A stretch of 64,000 bases of DNA from Neckera pumila (Eukaryota; Streptophyta; Bryopsida; Hypnales; Neckeraceae). Below the pieces are notes generated by a model. It worked only from the letters and a program-made list of their open reading frames with translations, was not told the DNA's origin and did not search any database. The stretch lies in NCBI GenBank assembly GCA_963969595.1, contig OZ018416.1:13904065-13968064 (forward strand). The letters are read 5' to 3'. The position numbers and the translations under genes were made by a program. Within the stretch, counting starts at the first letter, position 1, and the number at the start of each line of letters is the position of its first letter. Positions 44,541 to 57,222 of this stretch are shown piece after piece.

Positions 44541-45529
44541 CTCGTAATGCTTTTGCACATGCCGAGAATCCCGCTAGAGTAGTCTGTCCATAGCTGAGGC
44601 TAGTTCTCGTGCTATCAAACCTCTGGCAGCATCGATTATGTCTTGTCCACCGATCGTGGAACCTGCTGCAAACAATCGAAGGAGACTATGATGGGAACTT
44701 GCTCTGCTTCAGAGCGATGATTGGTTAATATGGATATCAAGTACACGTTCTGCATCGGAAAGATGTGAACAGAATCAAGGTGCGAATCCTACACTAAGCA
44801 AATCCAGTGCCTTCATGTTTTCGGACAGCCCTGACAAACAGATATTGAGCACAAAGGTACCTTAAACATCTTTGAAGAAAACATGGCGACGAGATGAGAA
44901 ATATGATTCAGATTTGGAAACTCGGAACTCGAATTTGTCCCAGCCGATGATCTCAGCTGCAGAGACTCGTTCAGTAATAATCTCAAGTCATTAGTACCGC
45001 TCTGAGATAATTTGTATATTCCATGGAGGTTACATGAAAGTCATGCTTACCATTGGTTTCAACCAATTACATAGAATTTTGACTAATTTAGTAAATATGC
45101 ATATGGCGGTGCATGTAACCCTGTTCTACATCCCTGTTACCATATAACCATATAATTAGAAATATCCCTACAAACATGCACACGCCGGCTCTGGAAGGGC
45201 ACTCGTAACTCGATAGACTTCAGTAATCTCCGCCAGGACTCCCACTCCCTCCCAGCAACAAGCGTTCTGTGCATTCAACTCTGTTACAGAATCAACATCT
45301 GAAGAACAAGCGTTAAATATCTTCGGTAATGCCTTTGAGGAGATGGTGCTTTGACTGCTGTCTCTCTCGCTCTCTCTTTCCAGTCAACCGTAAATCCACG
45401 TACACTCGCTTCTGAGATAGATTGTGAACATGAAGACGCAATCTCAACCAGCAAGCCAGGATTATCTTAAAAAAGAGATTCTATTCTGGAGTTGGAAAGC
45501 ATAAAAAATGTTTACTCCCCTGCACATCA

Positions 45530-45778
45530 TCAACTACAAATGCAATTCGGTGCTTTTGCTATTATTAAACAACTCATATCAAGCAACTCATCGCCGTGAA
45601 AGCGCCCCTGAAAAACAAAAGTCAAGTGAAGGAAATCAATACTCTCACCGAAATTCTTGCAACCTTTTGACAATATTTTGAAACGAAATAGATCTTCCAA
45701 CAGTAGTCTTACGCGAGCATTGTCTTTAGTCAGAATCCTCCGTCCTCCAATTGTTGTCTTCTCCCTAATCGCTTCCAC
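45530..45778 (-). pseudogene. F-box fragment in tandem duplication copy 1
   Basis: The minus strand reads LLLEDLFRFKILSKGCKNFG, closely matching the F-box segment RLDFRGLSRFKALSKSCKNY of the gene at 42815. No kelch-type region follows and the frame ends quickly. A second, forward fragment (GATCTATTTCGTTTCAAAGT, about 46112-46150) lies about 450 bp away in the opposite orientation. Copy 2 has the equivalents near 49750-50000 and 50305-50340, with frame-breaking differences. Confidence 0.6.
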
Positions 45779-46367
45779 TCTCTATACGGAAGATATGAAA
45801 AAAATTCGCAAATGATCCTACGCATAAACTCATCAATGTATTTCTCCTCTCTCTATCATACTCACAAATGCTGACCTCCATTGTCCACTTCTTGCTCTAG
45901 TATGACTTATAATTGCGAATAAGGATGATAGTCTACCACAACTTCCTCTGGTCTGGCATTGATTCACTCAAGCAGCATGTTCACCAGCACTCTCTCACTA
46001 AGCCTCCTGGTCTTAAAATACATGCGAAAACCTCCTCTCGGAATCTATTTCAAACACATGTTCAGGAATCAGGACCGCCATCGCTCCAGCCTGAGAGTGA
46101 GAAATTCCAGAGCTGAAAGATCTATTTCGTTTCAAAGTATTGTCAAAAGTGTCACACACAGGAACGCCGCGCCATAAGATTTGAACGGGATAGCTGCAAA
46201 GCGGGAGGACTGAGAGCGGCAACGCCAAGAACTGGGAGGTGCGAAACAAAAGAATGCGGCAACTTCAATATATGCTTACAGACAGAAAAGAATGTGATAC
46301 CACCAAGTTTGAGAAAAACGAGTCCTATTCTTTTGCTACTGGTGCATTCACACCACGGAGGCATAAC

Positions 46368-47296
46368 TTAACCCCTAAAGGACCAAGGCCTTTTTTCTGC
46401 CAAAAAACTCTCAAAACTGCCATTTCTAGAGCAAAGAGCAAACAAATGTGAAAAATATTTTTTTTTCACATCTAACCGTAGGATCTTATACCTAACTAGT
46501 ATGAGAATGTGTGGAAAAAATTTCAGAATTTTTGACCACACAGATTGCAAGATATCTGCGTTTGAAGTGAAAAAGACAAGTTTTTCAGCACATTGCGGGA
46601 CTAGATATTTTGAATTTGAACATTTTTAACTTAAATATTTTGCACTACAAAGTTTTGAGCTCTAAATCTTTCTAGTGGGGAATTGAGTTGAGAGTCTAGG
46701 GGAAAAAAAGAAATTCAAGAAAACTTAATTTTCATTCTTAAAAAAATTGTTAAGTAGAAGTAGGTACAAGATAGAAGGAAAATCTAAAATATTAATATCT
46801 TTTAGATGGAATTAAAATGCACTAATTCCAATGGTGAGATTGTTCTAGCACAAAAACTAAACCATGTAGAACCTTTTTTTTGGAAAATTGCAAAAATTGC
46901 ATTCCAAAATGAATCCTACAAGTTATTTTTTTCAAGAAAATGCTCTAATTGCCCAAAAAACAAGATTGTCCATAACTTTCTTATAAAAAATCCAAATGAA
47001 ATGAATCAAAGCTTCCCAAATAGGCAAAAATATAACCTATAAGGAAAAAAAGGAAAAAAAAAAATTAAATTTTTTGCAAATTTTTTTTGTTGCCCCTTCT
47101 CCCCTATTTTGAGCTTATTTGGGCATAACTTTTGTTCCCGGGCACCAATTGAAAAAACAATTACATTACCACAAAGCTTATCAGTTTTTCTATCTCCAAA
47201 AATAATTTCAGAAAATCATGACAAAAATTCAGCCCATAGGTCCCTGCCCAAAATCCCAATTGTCCCCCAAAGGGACAATGGTCCTTTAGGGGTTAA
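46368..47296 (-). mobile_element. piggyBac-type MITE (family A), 929 bp, reverse
   Basis: TTAA at 46368-46371 and 47293-47296. The left end is CCCCTAAAGGACCAAGGCC with CTCAAAACTGCCATTTCTAG. The right end is GGGACAATGGTCCTTTAGGGGTTAA-type, with the palindrome GTCCC.CCAAA.GGGAC. Copy 2 of the tandem duplication has CATAACTGAACCCA (50569-50572) where this copy has CATAAC-TTAA-element-TTAA-CCCA, an empty site whose TTAA is TGAA. Confidence 0.95.
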
Positions 47297-47624
47297 CCCA
47301 CTTAACCCAATTGTTTTCATTTCAACATGCAGCCAAATTGCACCATGTCAAAATAAATCTCTACTTTTTGCCAGATTAAAGTAGTTTTTGTTAGGCAAAA
47401 TAAATTCCATGTCTATTCAAGATATGGATGAAAAAATGCATGAATAAAATTGAAATCTAATTTTTTTTGGCTTAACCCCTAGTGACCGAAGCAACCATTT
47501 TTTCATTGCTGCCCCTCTTTTTGAGCTTTCTATTCTCAAATTTTGAGTTTTTTTAAAATAAAATTAAGAATAAAAACAAATTTGCGTTATGAATCCAATG
47601 GTTGTACTTTCATCAAATTCTAAG

Positions 47625-48548
47625 TTAACCCCTAAAGTTCCAAGGCCATTTTTTTGTCAAAAATCACTCAAAACTGCCATTTTTGTTGCATTCACCCAAG
47701 AACACAAAACAAAACATTCGTTTAGAATCTAATTGTAGGATCTTGTACTTCACTTGTCAAAGGTCATGTGGTAAAAATTTCATGAAGTTTGACCATATAG
47801 ATTGGAAGATATGAGCATTCAAAGTTGAAAAAGAAATTTTTTTGAACATTGGCTTGCAATTTTAGATGACTTTGACCACCATTTGTGGAAAAATGTTGCA
47901 CTACAATTTTGAATTTAAAACTTTTTATGTTGAAGATGTGAGTTGAAAGTCTAAAAAAAAATTCATAAAAAACACTTGATTTTCATTCTTTAAAAAATTG
48001 TTGAGTAGAAGTAAGTCCAAGATTGAAAAAAAAACTAAATCGTTAATAGCTCTTAGATGGGATTGAAATACAATAATCCCAATGGTGAGATTGTTTTAGC
48101 AAGCAAACATAACATTTTCAAAAATAGAAATTATGAAAAATTGTGAAAATTGCATTTAGAAATGAATCCTACAAGTTATTTTTTCAAGAAGATGCTAAGA
48201 TTGCCCAAAAAACAAGATTGTCGTTAACTTTCTCATTATTAGTCCAAATAAAATGTATCAAAGCTTCACATGTAGACAAAATTATTAAATTTCAGAGAAA
48301 AAAAAAATTTTATTTTGACTTTTTTGCAATTTTTTTTGTGCTGCCCGACATGTTCAGTTTGAGGCTTTTTTGAGGTATAACTTTTGCTCCTGGGCACCAA
48401 TGGAAATAAAAATTATATTCCCACGAAGCTAATCGTTTTTTCTATCTTATGGAAAAGTTTCAAAAAGTTTCATTAAAAATTGAGGTCACAAGAACCTGCC
48501 CAAAATCTGATTTGTCCCCCAAGGGGACAATGGGACTTTAGGGGGTAA
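47625..48548 (-). mobile_element. piggyBac-type MITE (family A), 924 bp, reverse
   Basis: The left TTAA is at 47625-47628. The right copy has become GTAA (48545-48548). The left end is CCCCTAAAGTTCCAAGGCC with TCAAAACTGCCATTTTTG, and the right end GGGACAATGGGACTTTAGGGG. The empty site is TTAA 50914-50917 in copy 2 (ATTCCAAGTTAAACTCCACC). Confidence 0.94.
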
Positions 48549-48742
48549 ATGTCTACCTTGTGATATTTTTTAAAGTTGAGTGGTGTAGTGTAGTGCACAA
48601 TTCATTTTGAGGGGGGTGAGTTTGGGCATGGATTGAAAAGTCAGCCAACCAATGTGATTTTTGCCCACCTCAAAAAGATGAGATCCACTTTAAAAAGGAC
48701 AAATCCAAGGAGTTCAAGAAAAAGACAAATGTCCCATTCTCT

Positions 48743-51106
48743 AGCTGCATTGATTATGTATTGTCCACCGAACGTTGAACCTGCTGCAAACAATCGAAGG
48801 AGACTATGATCGGAACTTGCTCTGCTTCAGAGCGATGATTGGTTAATATGGATATCAAGTACACGTTCTGCATCGGAAAGATGTGAACAGAATCAAGTTG
48901 CGAATCCTACACTAAGCAAATCCAGTGCCTTCATGTTTTCGAACAGCCCTGACAAACAGATATTGAGCACAAAGGTACCTAACCAGGCTATTATACAACT
49001 TTGAAGAAAAGATGGCGACTAGATGAGAAACATGATTCAGATTTGGAAACTCGGAACTCGAATTTGTCCCAGCCGATGATCTCAGTTGCAGAGACTCGTT
49101 CAGTAATAATCTCAAGTCATTAGTACCGCTCTGAGATAATTTGTATCTTTCATGGAGGTTACATGAAAGTCATGCTTACCGTCGGTTTCAACATAGAATT
49201 TTGACTAATTTCGTAAACATGCATATGACGGTGCATTCCTGTTCCACATCCCTGTTACCATATAACCATATAACCTCTAGAAATATCCCTACAAATATGG
49301 CTCCAAAGGATCACCGCACTAGAAATGGCCCTCACGAAACGCACTGACGTCAAATACTCTACACAGGCACTAATAAGCACCATATCCAGGATGATGCACA
49401 CGCTAGCTCTGGACGGCCACTTGTATCTCGGTAGACTTCAGTAATCTCCGCCAGGACTCCCACTCCCTCCCAGCAACAAAGCGTTCTGTGCATTCAACTC
49501 TGTTACAGAATCAACATCTGAAGAACAAGCATTAAATATCTTCGGTAATGCATTTGAGGAGATAGTGCTCTCACTCTCTTTCCAGTCAAACCGTAAATTC
49601 GTGTACACTCGCTACTGAGATAGATGGAACATTAAGACGCAATCTCAACCAGCAAACCAGGGTTGTCTTAAAAAAGAGATCCTATTCTGGAGTTGGAAAG
49701 CATAAATAATGTTACCACTCCCCTGCACATCATCAACTACAAATCCAATTCGGTGCTTTTGCTATTATTAAACAACTCATATCAAGCAACTGATCGCCGT
49801 GAAAGCGCCCCTGAATAACGAAAGTCAAGGTAAGGAAATCAATACTCTCACGGTCTCACCGAAATTCTTACAACCTTTTGACAATACTTTGGAAACGAAA
49901 TAGATCTTCCAACAGTAGTCTTACGCGAGCATTGTCTGTAGTCAGAAACCTCCGTCCTACAATTGTTGTCTTCTCCCTAATCGCTTCCACTCTCTATACG
50001 GAAGATATGAAAAACTCGCAAATGATCCTAAGCATGAACCTCATCAATGCACTTCTCCTCTCTCTATCATACTCACAAATGCTGACCTCCAATGTCCACT
50101 TCTTGCTCTAGTATGACTTATAATTGCGATTCCTCTGGCCTGGCATTGTTTCACTCAAGCAGCATGTTCAATAGCACTCTCTCACTAAGCCTCCTGGCCA
50201 TAAAATACATGCGAACCTCCTCTCGGAATCTATTTCCGAATACATGAGATGTTCAGGACCGCCATCGCTCCAGCCTGCCTGAGAGTGGGAAATTCCAGAG
50301 TTGAAAGATCTATTTCGTCTCAAAGTATTGTCAAAAAGTGTCGCACACAGGAACGCCGCGCCATAGCCGAAGATTTGAACGGGACAGCTGCACACCGGAT
50401 CCAGGACGGAGGACTGAGGAGACATCACCTTTGAAAGTGAGAGCGGCAACGCCAAGAGCTGGGCGGTGCGAAACAAAAGAATGCGGCAACTTCAATATAT
50501 GCTTACAGACAGAAAAGAATGTGGTACCACCAAGTTTGAGAAAAACGAGTACACCACGGAGACATAACTGAACCCATTTAACCCATTTGTTTTCTTTTCA
50601 GAATTGCCCCTTGTCAAAATAAATCTCTTCTTTTTGCCAGATTAAAATGAATTTCGTTAGGCAAAATAAATTCCATGTCTATTTAAGATATGGATGAAGT
50701 AACCAATTTTGGATTAAAAACCACATGAATAAAATTGAAATCTGATTTTTTGGATTAACCCCTAATGATCTTCAATCGACCATTTTCTGGTCGTTGCCCC
50801 TCTTTCTTTGAGCTTCCCGTTCTCAAAGTTTGTGTTTTTTAAAAATAAAACTTAATTATAAAAAATTTGACTGTGTTATAAATCCACTGGTTGTGGTTTC
50901 ATCAAATTCCAAGTTAAACTCCACCTTGTGGAATTTTATAAAGTTGAGTGGTGTAGTGTAGTGCACAACTCATTTTGGGGGATTTAGTTTGGGCATGGAC
51001 TGAAAAGTCAGCCAACTAGTGCGATTTTTGCCCACCTCAAAAGGTCAGATCTATTTTGAAAAGGGCAGATTCATGGAGCTCAAGGAGAAGACAAATGTTC
51101 CATTCT
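48743..51106. repeat. Tandem duplication, copy 2 (no MITE insertions)
   Basis: Direct repeat of copy 1, beginning TGCATTGATTATGTATTGTCC and ending GACAAATGTTCCATTCT. It has about 98 bp around 49290-49395 that copy 1 lacks. It preserves unoccupied versions of both MITE sites. No intact gene is seen; F-box fragments are as in copy 1. Confidence 0.95.
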
Positions 51107-51686
51107 TGTTTTTCTTACAAACACTAATCCCTATTTCAGTGATCACCGTGCATTGCAAGCTCTATTATGAATTGAAACGTGCTCAAAATGTTGTGAAACT
51201 TTAGATGAGCATTCTCAATTCTCTTGTCTTTCACTGAGCTTAAAAAGGTCATCACATGCTCCTTCAAAGTGCGTTGCCTTGTTTTTTCATTGACCCAAAT
51301 AAAACTTCAAACTAAAATAGCCACTAAATTGTGCGGTCAAGTAATCTGAAATTTTTTGAGGTGCTCATTTTCAATGTGAAATTCAAGATCATATAGTTAG
51401 CTTCTATCTAATCTCAAGAAGAAATGAGCAAAAAAATTACTTAAATTCTTGGTAGTTTTGGCCCATTTTGAAAGTACACCTCTCATGGGTCATTAGAAAT
51501 CAAAAGATGGATGAATGTACAACACAATGGATCATCAAATTACAAATGAAGTCTAGTATGGCACTTTCCAAAAAAAATGGTTGCTTTTAATCTTTTAATC
51601 CCAGATGAGCTGAAAATGGTCATTCAAAGCATGTAATTCCAGTACAAGTATATAAAATAGGTAGAGATTTAGAACTTCATGTAAAA
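51107..51686. other. No gene recognised
   Basis: AT-rich DNA between the tandem duplication and the next MITE. Confidence 0.5.
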
Positions 51687-52607
51687 TTAACCCCTAAAGT
51701 CCCATTGTCCCCTTGAGGGACAAAATGGATTTTGGGCAGGCTACTACGGCTTCAATATTCATTATTAATTTCTAAATTCTTTTGTGAAGATAGAAAAACA
51801 CATTAGCTTTATGGGAGTATAATTTTATTTCAATTGGTGCCTGGGAGCAAAAGTTATAGCATAAAAGGTCCTTTTTTGGTGCACCTTCTCACACACAAAA
51901 AATTTTAAATTCTTTTTTTAACTATTTTCTCATAGATTGTATTTTTAACTATATGGGAAGCTTTGATTCATTCCATTTGGGTTTGTTCCGTAAAAGTTTT
52001 GGACAATCTTATTTTTTGAGCAATTAGAGCATCTTTTTGAAAAAGTAACTTGTAGGGCTCATTTCTAAATGCAATTTCCACAATTTTTCGAAAGAAACTG
52101 TTTGACAAGGTTAAGTTTGCTTGCTAAGACAATCTCACCACTGGGATTCATATTGTTTTAATCCCATCTTAGAGCTATTGATAATTTTGTTTTTCTTTCA
52201 ATCCTGGACTTACTTCTATTTAACAATTTTTTTTAAAGAATGAAAATCGAGCGTATTTTTTGGAATTTTTTTTTCTAGATTCTCAACTCAATTATTCAAC
52301 ATAAAAAAAAAAAAAATTGAAAGTTTGTAGAGCAAATTTGTTTTACAAATGGTGGTCAAAGTCATCTGAAATTGCAAGTCAGTGGTCAAATAATCAAGTT
52401 TTCCAACTTTGAATGCTAATATCTTCTTCTTTATACAGTCAAACTTTGTGAATTTTTTACCACATAATCTGAGATAAGTTAAGTACAAGATCCTACAGTT
52501 AGATTCTAAAAAGAAACTATTTTTTCTCTTCTCTTAGATGAACGCAACAGAACTAGCAGTTTTGAGCCGTGTTTTATAGAAGAATGCCATGGGACTTTAG
52601 GGATTAA
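51687..52607 (+). mobile_element. piggyBac-type MITE (family A), 921 bp, forward
   Basis: TTAA at 51687-51690 and 52604-52607. The left end CCCCTAAAGTCCCATTGTCC matches the autonomous element base for base over 20 bp, followed by the palindrome TTGTCCC.CTTGA.GGGACAA and AAATGGATTTTGGGCAG. The right end is GCCATGGGACTTTAGGGATTAA. Confidence 0.95.
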
Positions 52608-54415
52608 GCAAATGTTTGCAAGTTTCAAATTTAGAAGTTGATGCTTAGCGATTAGGTTGACAAATATTTGAGTCAGTGCTAAAGGCACTTACAAGCCTAC
52701 TCCTTGAAATGTATATGGATTGTGCTTTTTAATTGAAATTTAAGAAAAAGATTATATATATGGCTGTAATCATGAAGAAGTCACCAGTAATAGACGAACA
52801 TTTCATTAATTTGCATTTCTTGCAATATACAAAATTTGTTGGAAAGTGCATTGTTGCATGCAAACCAAATATAAATAATATACCACAATCCTACCAAATA
52901 CACTTCCACTTCCTACTGTTGGAGTCTCTCTACTTTTTTATATGTATAGATTTTCATATTTTCAGAAAAATCAATGTTTTATAAAGAAAGACTAAAAAAT
53001 TCCATTTAAAAAAATTATTGGTATCTACATAATTAAGGTCCATAGGGGACATCATATACTAGCAAAGTATATTGGTATGTGAAATTTTTGTAATGCATTG
53101 AAAATTGGCAATTTTTCCAAAACATTTTGTTTATTAACACATGACATTGTATTTAAATATGATAATGTAGTCACATATAATTGCATCAAACTACAAAACC
53201 TGTACAAATAATAAAAATATGTGCTTAAAAATGGATCTTGAGTAGCTAAAATTTAATCTTTAGCTGTATAAAATAATATGTTCTACAATAAAAGATTGAA
53301 ATCGGAAACAATTATTAAATAGTGGAATCACTTTCATTTATTGATCCCTTATTAAATCTTAAATGGATTATTTCATCCCTCTCACGATGAAAACATTTCC
53401 CTAGATATGAATGCACTTTGAGAAAGAATATATTGGGATCCTTTTGAGACTTTTGTACGATTTTAGAATTGGGCCTATAACCATTTTGTAAAGCATAGTT
53501 GATTTTCTCTTTTTCCTTGTGTTTGGCCATTTCAACGAAATTTTTTTATTCATTTATTTTTATGTTGATGTGAACTCAAACACTTTCCACAAGTAATCAA
53601 TTAGTCATATTATTTTTTATAAAGAATTGGAATTATCATAACTTTCTAAAGAGAAAGTGAAGAAAATTGATATCAAATTCAAAATGCACTCCAAAAATTA
53701 AAAATTGTCTCCATTGATGTATGTTATCATTGAAATTGGTGTATATTATAAATTATATCGTAAGAGTTACTACTTGCTGAATAATTTATTTCTATGCACT
53801 CAATACTTTAAAAAAATTATTATTGTTGGATTATTCATTGATATGCTTAATTTACTCTACACATTTTTTATTGAAATAGTAGTCTTCAAAGTTGAAGTAC
53901 CTTTGACACCTCAAGAACTTTTCAAATAATAGTGTATTTACAATTTTTATACCTTTTCACAAGAAATTGTAAATTAACAACAATAAGCATTACACTTTTT
54001 TTGTCATTCTTATTGTGGTATTCTAAAAAGTTTTGGTTACAATTGTCCACACATTATCTAGTATCAAAATACAAGCATTAGAACATTCATAAACTAGAAA
54101 TGTGTATTATATGTTCAAATTGGCAACACTCTACTACATGTATCCATGTCAAGATTCTCATAAAGTAATACTGGGATTCTTATTAATTCAAAATTTCAAA
54201 ACTAAAAAGATGATGGCATTTCACTTGTAATAGTCCTATAACTTAAATTTTTTTCATGTGTTTACCAAATTTGTGCATTAATTTGTGAAATTTTCACATT
54301 ACTAAAAAAATGAGAGTTTGTTAGCCCTACCATCCATTCACCATCATTATGGCAATAAGCAAGTTCTACAAAGCTATAAGCTCCAAGTTGCAGGGACATT
54401 AAATGCAATTGGATT
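52608..54415. other. AT-rich intergenic stretch
   Basis: No gene, repeat ends or array recognised. Confidence 0.5.
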
Positions 54416-54641
54416 TTAACCCTTTATATACTAAAAATTCATGATTTTAATTGATCATATTGCAGAAAGTATAATCTAAATGGAAAATTTTAATGCATCA
54501 TTAGCTTGAGTGAATAGCATTGCATGCATTGGTTTAAATAAGTAATTATTAAAATAACTAGAAAATCCCCATATAAAAACTTCAAAATTGCTTAAAAAAA
54601 TATGAGGCCCAATTTGGGCTTGCTAGTATGTAAAGGGTTAA
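54416..54641. mobile_element. 226-bp TTAA MITE, third terminus type
   Basis: TTAA at 54416-54419 and 54638-54641. Both ends read inward as TTAACCCTTTAYATACTA (18 bp, one mismatch). A GGCCCAATTTGGGC palindrome lies just inside the right end. Small, noncoding and piggyBac-like by target site. Confidence 0.85.
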
Positions 54642-55479
54642 TGATACCAAATTTTCTAACTATAATAAATTCAAATCAACTTCATAAATAAGGGATGAAC
54701 TATACTAATAGCAAGTTGCAAATTATTTAAGTTTTAATTAAATAAAGTTTCAACTCAAAATACTCTATAATTGTCTTGAATGTTGCTAGCTTCACCAAGA
54801 TATCCCTAGAACATCTTAGAGTTGTTTTAGGCTTAGCCCAAGATACCAACTAACATGTGTTTGAAAGAACTTTGTATATATTGGTTTCTGATTTTGATTT
54901 TGAAAATACAATGAAAAATTATGTATAAGGATTGTAATAAGAAAAATTGTAGAAAATAAAGTTGATGGAGTAAGGAACCAAAGCCCTCAAATGAAGAAAA
55001 AAATCAATAAAAGGGTAAGATGCAATTTATCAAACAAGAATTCTAAACACAATAAAGAACCAATGGAATGTGGAAGAAACCAATTGGATAAGTAGAAAAT
55101 AGATTTGTTGTTTTAAATTCTTGGATGAAATATGAATTAGAGTTTCTAAAACATGTTATAATATTGGAAATTAACAATGGAAAGAAAAATATTTTAAAAA
55201 GAATTTTGAAAAAGGAAGATGAAAAGCAAAATGTGGAACATGCATGGAACATGTTCTTGAAGTATCTTCAATATAGCAAAGTAAAATTGACTTCTAAAGA
55301 AAAGATGGATGGAATTTTCTACCACAAAACTTGCAATGAATGTGTTGCCATTAATTTTGTTAATTTCCTCAAGGGATTTGAATTTTTTTTGCTTCTCTCA
55401 GGCATATGATGATTGGCCTTTTGCTTTGGTGAAAATTAGTTATACATCTCCCTAGATCATATATATATAAATGGGCCAA
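54642..55479. other. AT-rich intergenic stretch
   Basis: An open frame at 55125-55409 is Lys/Asn-rich with no recognisable domain. I see nothing else. Confidence 0.45.
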
Positions 55480-56358
55480 TGGCAAACTACTCATGGAGTA
55501 CGGCAGCCATCGGTCAAAAATTCTTCACTAACTCGACTCAACTGAAGCGTTCTATACCTTCTAAGTGGCCTAATCTACTCATAGACTCTTACACCCCACC
55601 ATAGAGAGATATTTGGATGAAAGCCCGTCCCCAGAAGGATGCAACATTCATATGGGCTATATGGCAGATTGCTATAGCAATCAACTCCTGGCGTGCCCAA
55701 ATTGCTCTTGGTATTGACCAATCTTGTGAATGTTGCAGTTCTAGAGCCATAGAAACCCCTATCCATAGATTTTTTGAGTCCCTTCAAGCCCAAGAAATTT
55801 GGGATTATGCATCGTCGTTATGCACCACTTTTGTTGTGCATCTCCAGTTTTGGACCCTCATCATAGACTCAATGCAACCCAGTGTATATTTGGTACACCT
55901 ATCTCCTGAATGTTTCATAATTTCGCACATTACGGTTATTTATTTGTGGGGCTGCCCTTTGGCTTTGCTGGATCTCGTGTAACCACATGGTTTTTGCGCA
56001 AGATTGTTGGCCCACTATTCTTCTCCCAAAATCACTAGAGAATGCTCTCTTTGATTCAGGCCAGGCAACCTTACTCAAGACTGAGCTCACCGCTCGCCAT
56101 CGGCCTCAACATTCAGATAGAACTTGGTCTAGGTTTACTAATATTTGGCTCCAAACTCCAGTTTTAGCTACTAGAGTTGGCTACTCAATTAGTTGGAGTA
56201 AAGAGGGCCCTCCCCTTTGCTCCTTCATTTGATTCTTTTTTTTCTTTGACTTGTTGTTTATCTTCTCTTCATTTGTCTAGCCTTTGGCTTGGCGGTTACT
56301 CTGGCTCTTTTAATACAATGGTTTCTATTTGTTAGCAAAAAAAAAAAGAAAAAGAAAA
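55480..56358 (+). pseudogene. 5'-truncated LINE with zf-RVT-like domain and A-rich tail
   Basis: From 55617 the plus strand reads WAIWQIAIAINSWRAQIALG, IDQSCECCSSRAIETPIHRF and FESLQAQEIWDYASSL. This is the Cys/His pattern of the zinc-binding region that follows the reverse transcriptase in plant non-LTR retroelements and their derivatives. The frame stops at 55982, and a shifted frame continues to 56232 (MVFAQDCWPTILL, ARHRPQHSDRTWSRF). An A-rich tail (about 56336-56358) follows, as expected at a LINE 3' end. No reverse transcriptase is present. I could not identify a target-site duplication. Confidence 0.7.
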
Positions 56359-56424
56359 GTTACACAAATCCATTTTCTGGGGTCTTGACATCAAAAGGGC
56401 TGGGATAGTGTAAGGCAAAGTTTT

Positions 56425-56690
56425 TTTTTGGAGCTTATTGGTGCCAAATTGCACCAGAAAAAAAGAATTTGGCTAAAAAACGGCAACAAATTATGAAGTT
56501 CTTGCCATAAAACTTTGAAATACAAGAGAATCTTGGATGGAATCGCATATTGTGGATAAACAAAGAGTTCTAGTCATGTGATATGTGCTAATGTGATATT
56601 TTCTATCCAATATGTGGATGAATGTTGAAATTTGGAGCACCACTATAACATTTTATATCACCACTTTGACACTTCATACAAAATGAAAGA
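56425..56690. repeat. Dispersed repeat E, second copy
   Basis: Aligns with 28045-28325 in the piggyBac 3' region. It lies between the LINE remnant and a family-D MITE. Confidence 0.65.
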
Positions 56691-56750
56691 AAACAAAATT
56701 GGTGGAAGGTATACCAACCTATGATAGACAAAAGAACCATAAAAAATTAC

Positions 56751-57222
56751 TTAGGAAATAACCCATTAAAGTCTTGCATCAACATATGACAAACTTTTTC
56801 AATAAATGAGATTTAGGCTACATTAAGATGAGGTAGTAGCCAAAACCAATGTCTTGGATGATGGTGATGGAGTGATTAATGACTACAATAAGAACCTCCA
56901 CCTTTTGAGTTTAAATTCATCACAGGAAGTAACCTTTTAGGCCTTTATGTTGTGGCCATGTTAGGAACTATTGTGAATGCTTTAGGTGAGTAAGATGACC
57001 ATTATGAATACACTTTTTATTGGTTTGGAGGTAGTCTAAAGACTCTTTTGAGTCAATTGAGCAGCACACTTAAAAATTCGTAATAAGTTCATATTTTGTC
57101 AAAAAAATAAAAACTCAATTGCTCTCCCCATGTCTATTTGTCTTTATATGGGATTTAAAAAAAAATAGCAATGCCAATAGGCCAAACTAGTCATTTTGCC
57201 TATTGTAGGCTAGTTTACCTTA
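56751..57222. mobile_element. MITE family D, copy 4 (472 bp)
   Basis: Left end TTAGGAAATAACCCATTAAAG, right end CCTATTGTAGGCTAGTTTACC followed by TTA. The interior is collinear with the other copies (GGTGATGGAGTGATTAATGA, GTTTGGAGGTAGTCTAAAGA). It is the most diverged of the four. Confidence 0.7.

Larger units (their letters stand above)
44627..48740. repeat. Tandem duplication, copy 1 (with two MITE insertions)
   Basis: From GCATCGATTATGTCTTGTCC to AAGACAAATGTCCCATTCT this matches 48743-51106 along its whole length. Its 4.1 kb shrink to about 2.27 kb when the MITEs at 46368-47296 and 47625-48548 are removed, close to copy 2 (2.36 kb). Landmarks are GGAGACTATGATGGGAACTT, CTCCGCCAGGACTCCCACTC and GTTGAGTGGTGTAGTGTAGT. 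Confidence 0.95.

Noticed and set aside
47473..47628. Extra TTAACCCCTAGTGACC-like terminus inside tandem copy 1, with a partner at 50756
   Set aside because: No matching right end was found. It is present in both duplicate copies and could be an old relic, but a second terminus is lacking.
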